Shown here piece after piece: positions 60,886 through 60,967 of a stretch of 60,967 bases of DNA; positions within the stretch are counted from its first letter, which is position 1, and each line of letters starts with the position of its first letter. Position numbers and translations under genes: made by a program. This stretch comes from CAZTHK01 sp964613215 (lineage in GTDB: Bacteria > Krumholzibacteriota > Krumholzibacteriia > Krumholzibacteriales > CAZTHK01). The notes beneath the pieces are model-generated. The model saw only the letters and a list, made by a program, of their open reading frames with translations, was not told the origin of the DNA and made no database searches. The stretch covers positions 1-60,967 of the forward strand of contig CAZTHK010000020.1 of the NCBI GenBank assembly GCA_964613215.1. Direction: 5' to 3'.

Positions 60886-60967
60886 GCAATGGCTTTTAAA
60901 ACCTATTCATAGATCACACCTGTCCAAAATAGCCTTTTAAAAATATGATTAAAAGGGCGCTCCTTTT

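Noticed and set aside
1..60967. CRISPR arrays, rRNA and tRNA genes
   Set aside because: No regularly spaced direct repeats and no cloverleaf or rRNA-like sequence was found by reading both strands; a tRNAscan/Rfam run would settle small RNAs.

Overview
The window reads as chromosomal DNA of an uncultured-type bacterium from, or close to, the FCB (Fibrobacteres-Chlorobi-Bacteroidetes) assemblage. Four large secreted proteins (19875-24062, 39522-41915, 54327-56822, 59161-60798) end in a type IX secretion (T9SS) type A sorting domain, three of them with the PNPFNP signature common in candidate phyla of that group. The same stretch encodes an exosortase/PEP-CTERM system, so two independent surface-sorting routes coexist. 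An Fe-S/Mo-cofactor-type gene cluster suggests an anaerobic lifestyle (inference). No rRNA, tRNA or CRISPR array was seen, so the phylum cannot be fixed from this window.

Layout. 1-0.7 kb: the right end of an IS200/IS605-like element and a secreted jelly-roll gene broken by an in-frame stop. 0.8-9.5 kb: peptide and amino-acid handling enzymes: SppA, an S9 oligopeptidase, gamma-glutamyltranspeptidase, then on the other strand an M20 amidohydrolase coupled to alanine racemase. 10.1-12 kb: a glycosyltransferase plus sulfotransferase pair of lower GC. 12.6-19.7 kb: a sigma-54 activator followed by a NifX-like protein, a DUF5320 protein, a zinc-ribbon protein, an Mrp/NBP35-NifX fusion, a NifU-like scaffold, a PLP gamma-lyase family enzyme and a methyltransferase. 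This resembles the orange-protein (ORP) type clusters of anaerobes. A sigma-54 promoter (14300-14315) and a large inverted repeat (14152-14202) precede the first structural gene.

19.8-24 kb: a subtilisin/beta-helix T9SS cargo. 24.2-36 kb, nearly all on the minus strand: the exosortase locus, with exosortase, EpsI, a membrane protein, a TPR lipoprotein, PrsK, PrsR, a DNRLRE lipoprotein, an FHA protein, another lipoprotein, one PEP-CTERM cargo and a basic secreted protein. Three sigma-54 promoter matches, in front of the exosortase, the PEP-CTERM cargo and the FHA gene, suggest a local PrsR regulon. 36.8-39.5 kb: a GT4 glycosyltransferase and a PaaK/CapK-like adenylate-forming enzyme, probably polysaccharide genes linked to the exosortase system. 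39.5-47.6 kb: a gingipain-like C25 protease, a lipoprotein, MscS and a tricorn-type protease.

48-53.7 kb is an AT-richer accessory strip: an AAA_14/DUF4143 ATPase, a frameshifted PDZ-like gene, a small lipoprotein, a stub of a type I restriction methylase, a MazEF-like toxin-antitoxin pair with a promoter-embedded palindromic operator, and an Asn-rich HNH protein. 53.7-61 kb returns to core-like content: cupin, secreted GH13 enzyme, DUF2884-like protein, a VanZ/jelly-roll fusion and an FG-GAP T9SS cargo.

Three copies of a 109-110-bp palindrome-bounded element (24081, 36355, 42881) and an 85-bp element with perfect 14-bp terminal inverted repeats (2740-2824) are non-coding mobile-like repeats. 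The strongest candidates for new biology are the sigma-54-wired exosortase locus that includes an FHA gene, and the ORP-like cluster with its putative autoregulatory operator set.
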